Positions 22,201 to 33,879 of a stretch of 64,000 nt of DNA are shown one piece after another. This DNA is from Polytrichum commune. Taxonomy: Eukaryota; Streptophyta; Polytrichopsida; Polytrichales; Polytrichaceae. Below the pieces are notes generated by a model. That model ran no database searches, was not told the origin of the DNA, and was given only the letters and a program-made list of their open reading frames with translations. Numbering within the stretch: the stretch's first letter is position 1; each line of letters begins with the position of its first letter. Both the position numbers and the translations under genes were made by a program. The DNA is taken from NCBI GenBank assembly GCA_950295325.1, contig OX485808.1, forward strand, positions 31,705,180 to 31,769,179, in the 5' to 3' direction.

Positions 22201-24885
22201 ATCTCATATAGTATGAGCAGTGACATTGTTTTACATGGTGCATTTTAATATTGGTAGTGTCTTCTGATCACATGTCTTATCCTTGTCATCCTGTTTTCAT
22301 TTTGAGCCTCACTCTTATGCACAGTGAGACATATATTACTTGAGAATGTTACCAACTGTTGTGCTGTAGGAATATAGTCAATGTCATCCCACACTAAACC
22401 TCCAACATGAAAAAACTAACACTTTAATGGTAGAGTATTTTTGCAGACATGCATTTGCGACCATGTCCTTCATTGCAGAAACCTTCATATTTTTGTACGT
22501 TGGGATGGATGCTCTTGACTTAGATAAGTGGAAGATGACGAGATCCACGTATGTTTCTTTCTTCCTATTTCTATCCACCCTTACATGGCATTCTCAATTG
22601 TTTAGGTAGATCAAACCATTTCTGTGGATTTTCAACTCTTCTTCCTGCATTTTTCTCACACATTTAAGTTTTTTGCCTCGTGGTAATTGCTTGGGGTCTC
22701 CTCAAGTATAAGAATAGCATTGATGGGTCATTTGTGATTTGCAGTTTCAAAGAATCTGCTGGGCTCTTTGGCAGCCTTCTGGGTTTGATCTTGTTAGGAA
22801 GGGCAGCATTTGTGTTCCCTCTCTCAGCGTTGTCTAATTATACCACAAAAAGTCCAACAGCAAAGATAAATTTCCGTCAACAGGTATAATTCTCTCATAT
22901 ATCTCAATATTTTTCTGTTCCTAGAATCTACTCTCCTAGATTCAAAGCCATCCCTTTCACATTGCTCGTGACTCTTAACCATTTCTCCATCTTCTGATCC
23001 TGAGAATGAGGTTTACTACTACACTCACAAATGGCTCATGTTAGTTATGCTTGATTGTGACGACCTAGGGCCACAATATTCTATATTTTTGAAATTTTTA
23101 ACAACTTGATTCTGTAATTGCTGCTACTTCTCGACTAGTGTGCTCCATAGACTATGTTTACAATGAAACAAAACCATTCAAAAAGTCTATTCAGCAACAA
23201 TGCTAATTATTCAATTTTACATGGGAATAATGTTGGGGCAATAAATATAACCCGGGTTGCCATATAAACTAGGTATATGTCAAACCAAGAAATGTAGGTA
23301 AATTCTCCATCCGAGAATAGAGATGGAAAGTTACTGGAAGTTTTCACCCACTTCTTAGACCTGTTTGGATTTTTTAGCTATTCCAGGGACCTGGTGAACG
23401 AAAGTTCTGTCCAAGTTTGGCCATTGGAGGGAGAGAATCATGAGATAGTTGGAAAGGATGTTGTATCTTCATGCAAGGATTTGCTTCATCTTGCATACTG
23501 TAAGGGTGGCTGGAGGGTTATCATGGTTTTTAGCAACTCCAGGGATCTAGTGTTCAAAAATTCTGTCCAGGTTTGGCCATTGGAGGGAGAAAATTGTTAG
23601 AGCCAGAAAGGATGCTCTGGCCTCAAGTGCTCGACACTTCAAGTCCTTTAGTGTCTTGCCCTGATAGAGATTTTACCTATCTCAAATGAGTTTTCTGCAC
23701 TGATTCGTACATTTTCTTTTTCTCTGCTCTCAAAAGTTTGATATGGTGCTGAGGAGTGACTTGTATAATTCCTTACAGATTATTATCTGGTGGGCTGGAT
23801 TAATGCGAGGAGCCGTCTCAATAGCTCTGGCGTTTAATCAGGTGATCTATGCCTTCTATATATTTCCAAGCATATTCCTGTTAAATGGAAGAGGAGTTTA
23901 TGTTTATGTGCTGTGGTATATAAATCTCCTGTAGTCAGTAAGGTGTTGGGAGAGTGTCTAAATTGATCTTGGTTCAGTTATGAAAACATGGTCTGGGCAG
24001 GACTTGTCTTTCAATTCTTTTTGCATGCCGGTTATATGGTGGTCAAATGCACTCGAGTGAGTGTATTCTTTACATATAATAATTACCATGTGTGACCATG
24101 TCAATTCCTATATGTTTGACCTGGACATTCAGACAACAGAGCATGTCAGTGGTTACTGGGACTCTATGTGACGCCGAAGAACGTCAGTTTGCCTCTCATG
24201 GACCTGTCTGTTGGGTTTGAAATGTAACATTTTTCAACATGTGTGGTTGTGCAGTTTACTATTTCTGGTGATGCAAAGAGTTCAAATCAAGCAACTCTTA
24301 TCACTACGACCATTTCTGTTGTTCTATTCAGCACCATTGTAAGTTCCAAATTTCTAGATGCGTCAAGTACCAGTTATGACACTTATAATCAGTGTCTGTA
24401 TTCTGCATGGGATTATTTCAGATTCTCATAATGTTGCGTCACAGAGGAGGTTTTGCTTCTGACCCAAGGAATTTCTGTGACAGGTTTTTGGGACAGCAAC
24501 AAAGCCTCTGATCCTCTGGTTACTGCCAGTACAATTCAGGTCAAATACTGACGACACTTCTGGCCCACCCTCTCCAAAAGGGTCCCTTGACGAGTTCCAT
24601 GTTCCACTGCTCCAAGATGAGCAGGATGCAAACGGAGACAGCGAAAGCGCTAGGGTCAGCCATGTCAATCAAATTTTAAATGGGCTTCCTCGCCCTCAAT
24701 CCATAGGCATGCTGCTGACGGCTCCTACGTCCACTATCCACCACGTATGGAGGAAATTCGATGACTCGTACATGAGACCTATGTTTGGTGGAAGAGGGTT
24801 TGTCAGGATGATCTCCAGGCGCATGAGTGATGTACGAGAAGAAGACGAAGCGCTCGAGGACCCAGATTACCATACTATGGGCTGA
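19293..24885 (+). CDS. NHX: Vacuolar-type Na+(K+)/H+ exchanger, NHX1 class, 14 coding exons
   Basis: Antiporter that loads Na+ or K+ into the vacuole in exchange for protons, for salt tolerance and pH/K+ homeostasis (family knowledge). Exons: 19293-19505, 19731-19849, 20098-20195, 20382-20441, 20655-20701, 20899-21093, 21528-21574, 21726-21792, 21983-22083, 22447-22548, 22745-22883, 23779-23841, 24255-24338, 24484-24885. All introns are GT..AG and phases match throughout. They sum to 1737 bp, 578 residues plus TGA, slightly longer than the ~540 usual for plant NHX1. Seen: amiloride-binding motif LFFIYLLPPI (97-106); ATDSV (171-175); FGEGVVNDATSVV with the Asn-Asp pair at 200-201; FFCGIVMSHYTWHNVTE in exon 9; ETFIFLYVGMDALD in exon 10; WWAGLMRGAVSIALAFNQ in exon 12; hydrophilic tail from about 460. 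Start chosen because MAGNML... leads into the first membrane segment and gives the usual NHX N-terminus. Intron 2 retention would stop the protein at once. No missing key residue was seen. Class I (vacuolar) rather than endosomal is inferred from overall resemblance to the NHX1 group. Confidence 0.96.
22141..22230 (+). repeat. Short direct duplication in NHX intron 9
   Basis: 'ataaggtata...tagtatgagcagtgacatt' occurs twice, near 22147-22180 and 22184-22229. It is a local tandem duplication within the intron and does not touch splice sites. Confidence 0.6.
23371..23615 (+). repeat. Direct duplication in NHX intron 11
   Basis: Two ~90-bp copies (about 23371-23460 and 23526-23615) share 'ttctgtcca(a/g)gtttggcc' followed by attggagggaga and 'gaaaggatg'. 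The copies are 155 bp apart start to start. Intron 11 (22884-23778) is the longest of the gene, and this duplication explains part of the extra length. Confidence 0.7.
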
Positions 24886-26264
24886 ACTCCACTTTCGTGA
24901 CTGTCAATGTTTTCCTCTAATGAGCAGGTAACCTCTGTGATTGATCCCTACACAAAATCGCAGTGTGTTGCATGGAAGAGGTCTTTGCTACAGAGTTCTC
25001 GAGTGTTGTGACGACTTGAGTCTTTGTATGCGGTAAAGTTGCAACATTTGCTGCATGAAGAGAAATCCACAGTATACACAAGGATCGGGGCAGACAGACT
25101 GGATTGCCACTTCTACCATAGGGAAAGGAAGTGGCCGAGTGGTGACTTGTAATTTATTTACACATTTTGTATCGCATTGGGTTGTGTGGAGGTCTTTGTA
25201 AAGAGCTGTGGTGCTTTATTAAATAGCAAGTCGGCCAGATGGTGTCCCTCCACCAGGTTCCATTCAGGTTTCTCAACTTTTTTCTTACTTGTTTCTTTCA
25301 ACTACTTTTCGCAGTACAGTCTGCCCCTTTCATCCTGATAGGGCTTTAGTGTTGGCTTCACCCGAAGCTTGTATGTTATCTCTCGTACTCCTATTTATTG
25401 AGGTACACATTATGACGCCCATAGGTCAATTATTAGACTCAATTTTGACAATAATTTGCAACAAGGCCCTTGCAGCATTCGAAGGATGTTCTATGATGGT
25501 TCAGTTTTCTTCCTGTTGGGCACCTTTATGATGCTTGGGATTTTTCTCTGTTCTTTTCAATATCGATCATGCTTTTGACATGGCATATTTATCAAAAAGT
25601 GCAAATATGTCTCACGTTTGTTTGATTTCTAGGAAACTCTGGACAAGTCAATTCCCGCTTACCAGGTTCGATCAAAACCTCAATCTAAACATACAAGTCA
25701 CTCAATACTTGAGTACGAATTATTCTCATAAACAGATGCCAACTTGTGTGCTCCACATCACACAAGGTTTTGAGTTGCACATGACGTAGCAGCAAAACGC
25801 TCATGGTTCTAAAGTTTTCTTCAACTTGCAGAAAGTCTGAACTAGGGTCAGTACACAGCCTTTCAATACAAACACAGAGATCAGGCTTTCTACGCCCAAA
25901 ATACTGTCTAGGTAGTCAAAGTAAGGTATATGGGTTCTCTTCTTGATTGCAGACCTATATGTGAGTGGTATATGGCAAGGTTTGTATGTGATTTGTGTTT
26001 AACTTTTGAATTCCAATTCTGACTTGCAATGACAATGTCCATACCATGCAATTGCAAACTGGATAAAACAAATCTCGGAGCCAATGGACAAAAATGTATG
26101 TAGAGTTGGAAGTGTTCATAATAGAGCCACATACTATAATAAGATGTGTGATGGTAAAGTAGACGTGTCACGAATCTTATTCAAATGCCTACTGTCGGTT
26201 ATAAATGAAATTCATGATTTCCAAAATCAACAATTGAGATATTATTCTTAAGGATCATTACAAT
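24886..26264. other. NHX 3' untranslated region and downstream DNA
   Basis: The 3' UTR must start at 24886. No canonical AATAAA is present close by. A 'tttattaaata' stretch near 25216-25226 is a possible near-upstream signal. CAG|GTAACC at about 24925 could be a 3'UTR donor, but no partner is certain. No second gene was recognised up to the fold-back element. Confidence 0.4.
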
Positions 26265-27954
26265 GGCTCATTAGTTGGGATAGCCAGGACTCAGAAAGAC
26301 AATACTCAATATGGTTTCCTGATCAATCGGGAGTTTTTTCAAGCTTTATTGCACATAGAAAGAGGCCACACCTGCTGCAAGTAACCATATTTTATCCTCA
26401 ACGACCCGGCCACAATCGTCCTACTAAGCTCTGAGCCTTCACAAAGAGCTCTAAAACTAACATCATGCTCATCTAAGTGACCCTGATTTCTTTGCTACCA
26501 CATTGGCTAATTGAGGGCTGGGTTTAGACTACGGTGAAGAAGTGCACTGGTCGGTCAAGAATTTCAGCCCAAGACAAGGTTATTTGAGGCAACGGTTGGT
26601 ATGGCGGACAAGATGGAACAACGATTTTATTTTTGTAAGCTTCAAGTTGGAGTTCTCCATAGGCCAAGTTTCTTGTCCGAGGGTTTGTGGTTGTCCAAGA
26701 AACTTGATCTCTAGAGAAGTCCCCTAGGAAAAAATGTTGTCATGTTGACAACCGTGTCGTTTTTTCAGTCATGCTTGAACTTCTCCACTGAAGAAGTCTT
26801 GACCATAGTATGAACCCTGGTTGGTGAAGGACAAATTTCATAGCCAATCATATCACTCCATTCCCTTAATACTATTGACCGTTGCACTCCTTCATTAGTC
26901 TAAACGGGCCTTGAGTTTATAAGGTTCATGGGGCATGGGAAACATGGCGTTCTTTGCAAGCCTTGGATGGATAAAAATGTAACACATTAATCCTGACAAA
27001 GGCCTCCATAACATAGTTGATGGACACTGAGAAATTTTGATTCTAAAAGAGATGGCCAAGCATGCCATCACACCAAGTCAAAAGTCTCAAAACCTCATGA
27101 TAACAAGAAAACTTGGAGGTACCAAAAGGCCACGCTCTAGTCAAATTTGCATGGAGCTTCTCCTTTCAAAGTACGGAAACCTTAAAGATGGTTGGTTGTC
27201 TTTAACGGTTACAAATGTATGAGTGTCATATGACTCGTTGTGTTTGATTCATTCTAATATATTTTGACCATTGTTTCCCATGCCCCATAAGCCTTATAAA
27301 CCCAAGGCCGATTTAGACTAATGAAGAAGTGCATCGGCATGAAATTTAAGGGAATGGAGTAATATAATTGGCTATGAAATGTGTTCTTCATTAGCTGGGG
27401 TTTATATTATGACCAAGACTTTTTTCAGTGGAGTACTTCAAACATGGATGAAAAAACGACTTGGCTGTCAACATGGCAACACTTTTTTCTAGGGAGCTTC
27501 TCTGGAGGTCAAGTTCCTTGGACAACCGCAAACCCTCAGACAAGAAACTTGGTCTATGGAGAATTACAGCTTGAAGCTTATGAAAAATAAAATCGTTGTT
27601 CCATCTTATCCGCCATACCAACCGTTGCCTCAAATAGCCTTGTCTTAGGCTGAAATTCTTGACCGACCAGTGCACTTCTTCACCATAGTCTAAACCCGAC
27701 CCTCAATTAGCCAATGTGGTAGCAAAGAAATGGTGCTCACTTTGATGGGCATGATGTTAGTTTTAGAGCTCTTTGTGAAGGCTCAGAGCTTAGTAGGACG
27801 ATTGTGGCCGGGTCGTTGAGGATAAAATATGGTTACTTGCAACAGGTGTGGCCTCTTTCTATGTGCAATAAAGCTTGAATAAAAACTCCCGGTTGATCAG
27901 GAAACCGCGTTGAGTAATGTCTTTCTGAGCCCTGGCTATGCCCACCAATGAGCC
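26265..27954. mobile_element. Fold-back element with ~680-bp inverted arms
   Basis: 26265-26945 is repeated in inverted orientation at about 27273-27954. It begins ggctcatta(g)ttgggatagccag and ends in the complement, with a ~327-bp spacer. Arm identity is high by eye, with scattered indels. The termini match, so the arms define a 1.69-kb element. The frames at 26542-26727 (plus) and 27391-27675 (minus) are the same sequence seen in the two arms and are not known proteins. No target duplication is clear. The class could be a Foldback or long-TIR Mutator-like non-autonomous element. It starts 1.4 kb after the NHX stop codon. Confidence 0.8.
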
Positions 27955-29152
27955 TTTGAGGGCGTTCATTTATGTTCACATATCTTAATATATTAAAAAA
28001 ATAAAAAATCCATGTCACAATATGGGACCCTTTGACCTTATCAGAAATTTCATGATTTCATCACTGTGTCAACTGTCATTCTTCTCGGGACTTTTAGAAG
28101 ACGTTGGGTGACTCCAAACCACGTGGTCACCTTTCGACGTGGTGCTTTGCCACCCGAGTCCAAAGGTGACATGGTGGAATGATTTGTGGTGTAAGTTGGA
28201 GGGGTCGACTATGTTAAATATGCTCATTTGTGTTACTAACACTAAATTCCCAACATTTTGTAATATCCAAAATATCTACGCTACTGTAATATTAGAGTAA
28301 TTTTTAATTGAAAATGTTCAAATCCATGATCTCTATAGTAGCATACATCTCTTACAAATCCACAACTCCATGTGCATTCTTCTCTTAATGTATAATATTG
28401 ACTTCATCTTAGTAATTTGGAATCACAAGTCAACACAGTAAGTCATGTTATCAAAAATGCCACACTAATGAACTTAAGAATCCCAACGTAGAAGGTTGCA
28501 ATTTTATATACCTAGCTGAAACATACGCATTAGGTGTGTGGCCTTATTGTGGGCACGTTCAACTCCACATACAATTATGGCCATTGGATCATATTGGGAT
28601 TTGTCCCTTATTGGAAATCATGAACGTAATTTGAGTTTTTAAAGAACTAAAGACATGAGAAATTTAAGAGGTCACAATAGAGTCAACTGTAAAGTATGGG
28701 AATGAACTTGGGCGAAAATCCCCTAGAGGTTCCTTGTTCAAGTGTACCCAAAAACTCTTGGAGGGCTTCTTTGTGACTAAGTGAGAAGATTCTCAGTTTT
28801 ATAAAGATAAACATGTCCATACCAATGTGCAGATGCATCCCTTTGCTCCTCTCATCACTTGTGCACTCCCCAAATAGAATCAACTCAAGAAAAAGAACTC
28901 AAATTTCTCTCAAAATTGTGGGATTTGTTGAATAGAGCAAAATGACTTCCCTCCCTAATGCGTCCCCTAGTGTTGGAAGTGACAAATATGGGAAATTCCT
29001 TCCAATGAGGATCCTCCTTTTCTTTAAATGATCCTAGAGGCCCTTCCAATTGTGTTACCAACCGAATCTAGAATGATGTCTGTATCACGTGTCGTTTTGG
29101 TGCCTATTCTCCATTCTTAACTACAAGCCACGCCATAAGATAAGCTTATATA
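27955..29152. other. Intergenic DNA, no gene recognised
   Basis: AT-rich DNA without recognised coding sequence or repeats. Confidence 0.35.
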
Positions 29153-29410
29153 GGTCCAAGATGACCCTACACTACCGGGTGATAGCATAGAGTGGTTGGC
29201 GGTTCAATTCCTGCTGTGAAATCTTCTCTTTACTTGACGGGGAAAAAAAATTAAGTAGGTAAAAAGCCAAGAGCCCACCCACCACAAGGTAGGTAGTAAA
29301 TCCACCCTGTATCAAAAAGATTTTTGAACATGGTAGGACCAACGGGCTCAAATTCACTTCAGATTTCCTAACATTGGTTATTTATTTATTTGTTTATTTA
29401 TTTATTTAAG
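29153..29410 (+). mobile_element. SINE-like element (copy 2) with (TTTA)n tail
   Basis: The head (ccaagatgaccctacactac, then ggttggcggttcaattcc) and the body (gagcccacccaccacaaggt ... 'aacgggctcaaattcac') match copy 3 at 40126-40425 in order. It ends near a run of TTTA repeats at 29379-29408, typical of SINE/LINE tails. The B-box-like GGTTCAATTCC supports a Pol III tRNA-derived head. Confidence 0.7.
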
Positions 29411-29648
29411 CTTGCAACACTTCTATGTGACCCTATAAGGCCCACATAAGTAACGCCAGATCCAAGCCTGTCAATGTCTGTCAACTTCCACATCACCAAC
29501 AACCTTGGTGGTGTTCTCTACCTCTTGGGTGACTCACCACCAACTTCTTATCTTTCCATAGAAAAATAATTAATTTAACAAGATTCCATCTTCATTTCAA
29601 GGTCCACTACGATCCTTGAATCTCATAACTTCATGGCACATATGTATA

Positions 29649-30032
29649 CTACACCACATATGGTATTTAGTGTCACCGATTCTAATCGTCTTGCTCAATA
29701 CTAATTGTAAACCGTGGTATAGTGTCACCGACACTAAATGCTAACCCAACATTATTGGTCACTCCTTGTGAATTGTTTTGGGGGCGATTATAGATTTACA
29801 GTGTTGCAATTATTATCACTTACCGAGTGATTTTTCATCCGAATTTCAATCATCCATGACGATATTTGATCACAAGTTGCTGAGAAGAGGAGGTAGGGTT
29901 TTGGCCAATGGATGAACTCGTCCATCATCCATGACATTGTTTGTTCACTTATTCATACAAAGAGTCATCCAAAAAATTACCATAGTGACATAAAATAACA
30001 TATGACACTAAAATATCATATTCAATTTAGTG
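29649..30032 (-). mobile_element. MITE, family M1, inverted copy
   Basis: Full-length reverse-complement relative of 8225-8592. The left end (acaccacatatggtatttag) and right end ('aatatcatattcaatttagt') are degraded forms of the TACACTAAATAT termini. Internal blocks such as 'ggttttggccaatggatga' match in reverse. Confidence 0.75.
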
Positions 30033-30044
30033 AACATTTGATTT

Positions 30045-30240
30045 CGTGTGGCATTAAAATTGGTGTGTCATGTAAATTAGAGCGGTCTTTGTGATTTGCA
30101 ATGTAACATCAATTTGTGTCTTTCTTTCTTTCGGCACAAATTGAAAAAATTCAATTGCAAGAAAAGGCATGTAACACCAAGTGTCATGTGACAACCTCTT
30201 GAGTTGCCACCCAACAATTGCAAGACAAGTATACATACAC
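30045..30240 (+). repeat. Dispersed repeat family G, copy
   Basis: Carries 'gtggcattaaaattggtgtg', then 'tcatgtaaattagagcggtc' and 'caagtgtcatgtgacaacct'. The same motif order occurs at 39105-39170 and 57215-57290, and inverted at 33405-33510, 52730-52800 and 61255-61350. The class is unknown. Confidence 0.55.
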
Positions 30241-30254
30241 TCTTTCACCTTACA

Positions 30255-32220
30255 AGATATAGACTAAAATATTGGGTAGCCCAACTACCCATCTCCTCCC
30301 AACATGACGGTTGTGTCTTGAAAAAGAACACACTAATCACAACATCTCTTACATAACCAATAATTTTTTGTATGTTGCCAAATGGCTTGATAATACAGAT
30401 GTACACCTAACTTGGTCTAGTTCTTCCTAGGACCACTGCACCCGACCACCTATAACCCACCCAATCATAGTGGGGATATTTGGGTGAATTGGATGTTCAA
30501 CTAACCATGTGGGAACCTAGGAGCTTGCTCTTTGGAGAGGTAGGTGTCGGTCCGCTTCTCCATGCCTATTCAAGATGTTCACCTTTGAAAGGAGGCAGTA
30601 ATTGTCAGGGGCCCTCTAATTCTTGTAATGATCATTTCGGGATTACATGTAGATTTAGACCAACTAGAAGTTGAGCTACACTAATTCACGCCGGTGGCCA
30701 CATCGGAGTCGTCTTTCCTCTTGGGACTCCCCTCATACCTCCAAAGCCCAAATCACTCAACTCCTTAAATTTCGCTATGGCTAGTACATGGGTAGCTTCC
30801 GCAAACATAACACCCTTAAACAATGATGCCTTCATTATGCATTATGCATTATTCATTAAACATCTCTTCATTATGCAACTTATGCCTTGCATTAATGAAA
30901 ATGACAATTATCTTCACCTCCTCTCTTGTTGTTCTAACATATAAACAATCTCAACACATAGACATAACACAAGTATCCACGCTCTCGCCTCCACTCTACT
31001 AGCTCACCCTAGCACACGCTATTTGACCCTTACCCATGTAAATATACACAATGAGCCAACACCCACATATTACCCTCCCCTCATGGCTCCTACCTTGTAC
31101 ATGCTACCCCCCCAGTTGCCAAAGCCTTGCAAGACTTTGCCTAAATAGCATGTGCTTTAAAGGCTAAGCCCCCATGGGCAAGCCACCATTCTTACAACAT
31201 CCTTCACTTCTAGTGCAATTTACCAAACCTACAACTGTAATGATCGCTTGTCCAGAACTACCTCACATAAGGAACACATTGAATACCTGGGGGTCGACTC
31301 TTCATTGAAAACCTAAATGACATGCATAGATTAATATGAAATTAACCCCCCTATATACAAGAAACTTTGTAGAGGAAAACAAATGTATATGTACTAAAGG
31401 TATGCTAGAAATTTGACTTACGTATACGTACTAAGCTTTTCAATGTAATGTGTTAAATGCCTCCACTACATACACAAAACATAAAACATGGAATAAATAG
31501 GCCTTTATTACACGTAAAATTCACTATCACTTCCCAATGAGAAAGTCGATGAATGTTTTTCAATTCATAGCATGTAACCTAACGATTATATTGAACAAAG
31601 AAAGACAAGAGTAAAATAAATTAGCCCAATCCGGAGAGAAAAACTCAAGGAAGCCTATGAGTGCTCCAAAAACCTTTAGTTTATAAAACCTAAAGCCCAA
31701 ATGCAAACCCCAACAAGAACATATATGGTAGTCATTAAGGACTATGACCATATGACAACAATGGATGAAAACATGATTTGGATGAAAGTAACACATCTAT
31801 TGCCAATTTCCTCAAAACCTTAGGGCTATTTCCTCACAGTAGTTGTACACAGTAGAGAAAAATAATACCTCTTCCTTATGTATACTATATACGATAAAGT
31901 CTAAAATAATTCCTCTTCTTACACTCACGTTAGTTCGTATGTGGTATGAAGAGTCCACCCCTTAGGACTGAATATGACATCCTCATTCCATACCCTCACA
32001 GTTTGGGTTGGAACACTCTCCCCTCAATTGTCATCACCACCGGTATCCAAGGCACCATACACCAACCCCATGACGATCACCTTCGTAACCTTGAAATCCC
32101 CATATCTAAGATTAAAATCCTCATGGGAACCCTCTCCCAAAATGCCATTAAATACTTCACACATATCATCCTCAACAAAGAAAATTGGAAACATAAACCA
32201 CACATACTATCACATTGAAT
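30255..32220 (+). mobile_element. LINE copy 2 (RNase H tail to C-terminus), decayed, with nested insertions
   Basis: Fragments of the 9196-14580 LINE family in order: 'YWVAQLPISSQHDGCV' (~30272), 'KAQITQLLKFRYGQYMG' (~30739), 'NDNYLHLLSCCSN' (~30900), 'IHALASTLLAHPSTRYLTL' (~30985), and after an insertion 'LGWNTLPSIVITTGIQGT' and 'IKYFTHIILNKENW' up to the end near 32217. Two inserts are present: about 30445-30710 (unidentified) and a TIR element at 31290-31961. Stops and frameshifts make the copy dead. Confidence 0.75.
31290..31961. mobile_element. TIR element T1, copy A, nested inside LINE copy 2
   Basis: The ends are ggggtcgactcttc and gaagagtccacccc, an inverted repeat with 13 of 14 matches. 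The interior matches copy B (36291-38224) across 'aaacctaaatgacatgc', 'cctttattacacgtaaaat' and 'cttcttacactcac'. It has no coding capacity. At 672 bp it is a non-autonomous DNA-transposon-like element. Superfamily not assigned. Confidence 0.7.
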
Positions 32221-32591
32221 GCCATCCACCATTGTTGGCCTTCCTTCATAGGTTTCATGTTGATTGGTCAAAATGAGAGATTTTTCCAATAAGGACTGAT
32301 TCAATGGAGCACGCACAACTACAAAAATGGTATATGGAAATACACATCATAGGGGTCCACTTATTGAAAGATAGGCATTACCCCATCCCCTCTTACTTCT
32401 CTCTCAAACATGTGAAGGGGATGGCTAATGACTCATCGTCACATCAATTGAAACCGACGTTCTTTCTCTTTTCTTTCTTCAAGATAAGTAATGTGGTCAA
32501 TGATGAATGCGGTGGGCCACACTAAAACAAATGTTTAGCGTAATGAGTCTAATCAACCTTTAGACTCATTCTCACACCTCTTAGAAATCTC

Positions 32592-32818
32592 TACCCTCAT
32601 ATGTGCAATTAGGTTGCCTCACACTAATTTATTGACATTTCACAATATTTTGAATTTTTATTACCACAATACACATGAATGTTTTTTCTAATGTTGTTGC
32701 TATACATATGAATAAACAGAGCTAGAAGTTTTTGTGATCTGATTCTGATCGAGGGTACTTTGCATGGGTAAAGATGTAACCTATTTGCAAAGGCAACCTA
32801 ATTGCACATATTAGTGTA
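32592..32818 (+). mobile_element. MITE family M2, array unit 1
   Basis: Begins taccctcatatgtgcaatt then aggttgcc, and ends with the inverse, ggcaacctaattgcacatat then tagtgta. This is a ~27-bp imperfect TIR, 227 bp in all, with an AT-rich centre and no coding sequence. Confidence 0.75.
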
Positions 32819-32825
32819 CCCCGAA

Positions 32826-33073
32826 CCGATATGTGTAATTAGGTGGCCTCATAGCAATATATCGACATTCCACACTATTTTAAATATTCATTACCATAGC
32901 AACAAAATACATAAATTATGTTTTACAAGCCATATCTATACAAATGAAAGAATAAAGTTATAAGTTCTTGTAATCTATTTTAAACCCAAAGTAATTTTCA
33001 TGAGTAAAAGAGGCAACTTATTTGTGAAGGCAACCTATTTTGCAAAGGCAATCTAATTGCACATATCAATATA
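32826..33073 (+). mobile_element. MITE family M2, array unit 2
   Basis: Starts only about 8 bp after unit 1. It has the same left end ('ccgatatgtgtaattaggtgg' cut short here) and right end ('ggcaatctaattgcacatat'). The interior carries the shared 'attaccatagcaacaaaat' and 'taagttcttgtaatc' blocks. Confidence 0.65.
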
Positions 33074-33153
33074 CACATGACACCTGATTTAGTGCGGTGC
33101 ACTATTCAACATCAATCCACATAGTTTTCTCTTTACAATCATTGGAAGATATC

Positions 33154-33396
33154 TACACTAATATGTGTAATAAGGTTGACCTCACAAATAGGTTGACTCT
33201 TTACCCATTCAAAAACCTATTTCCAAAACGAAATCACTAGTTTTTTTTTTTAAAAAATCTACTCATTTGTATAGCTACCAAAATAACATTTTATTTTATT
33301 CTATTTTGTATTTTGTTACTATGGTAATTAAAGATTCAAAATAACGTGGAATGTCGATAGATTAGTGTAAGTTAACCTAATTGCACATATTAATGC
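33154..33396 (-). mobile_element. MITE family M2, array unit 3
   Basis: The left end is tacactaatatgtgtaataa then ggttg, and the right end is 'aacctaattgcacatattaa'. The interior resembles unit 1 in reverse orientation ('gttactatggtaatta' against 'attaccatagcaac'), so this unit is inverted relative to units 1 and 2. Confidence 0.65.
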
Positions 33397-33404
33397 AAAA
33401 AGGT

Positions 33405-33510
33405 TGTCATATGACACTTGATGTTACATGACAAGTTGTGAAGACCACTCTTATTAACATGGTACACCAATTTTAATGCCACACTAGATTAGATGTTTAA
33501 TGTAGTGTTA
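33405..33510 (-). repeat. Dispersed repeat family G, inverted copy
   Basis: Contains 'catatgacacttgatgttac' and 'acaccaattttaatgccaca', the reverse complement of the family G block order at 30045-30240. Confidence 0.5.
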
Positions 33511-33879
33511 ACTCGGACTCTAGAGTTATTGTTGATGTAGAATAAATATAAAATCTCAACTAAGAAATGGTCGCTTTAAAAATGCCAATTTCAAAACCCT
33601 ACAAATCTTGGTCTTGTATAAACCCATGAAGTTTTGACCAATTTTGTAATATCATGGCAGGTTAGTTCAACACTTTCACCTTTCCAATTCTAATGTACTC
33701 TTGTGTAGGTTGTTTTTTTTTTTTAAATTTAAATTTTTTTTATAGTTCTTCCTTTTTTACTTTTCTTTATAAACTAATTGATGTTGAAGCTTATGTGACA
33801 CCGTGGTATTAAAATTCTATCCCGTCTTATTTTTGAAGTACAATCACTCTTGAGAGTAATTTGTATTATTCAAATATTG

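Noticed and set aside
26542-27675. Two mirror-image ORFs (HWSVKNFS...QGYLRQRLVW) as a gene pair
   Set aside because: They are the same DNA in the two arms of the fold-back element, on opposite strands. They are short and unlike known proteins.
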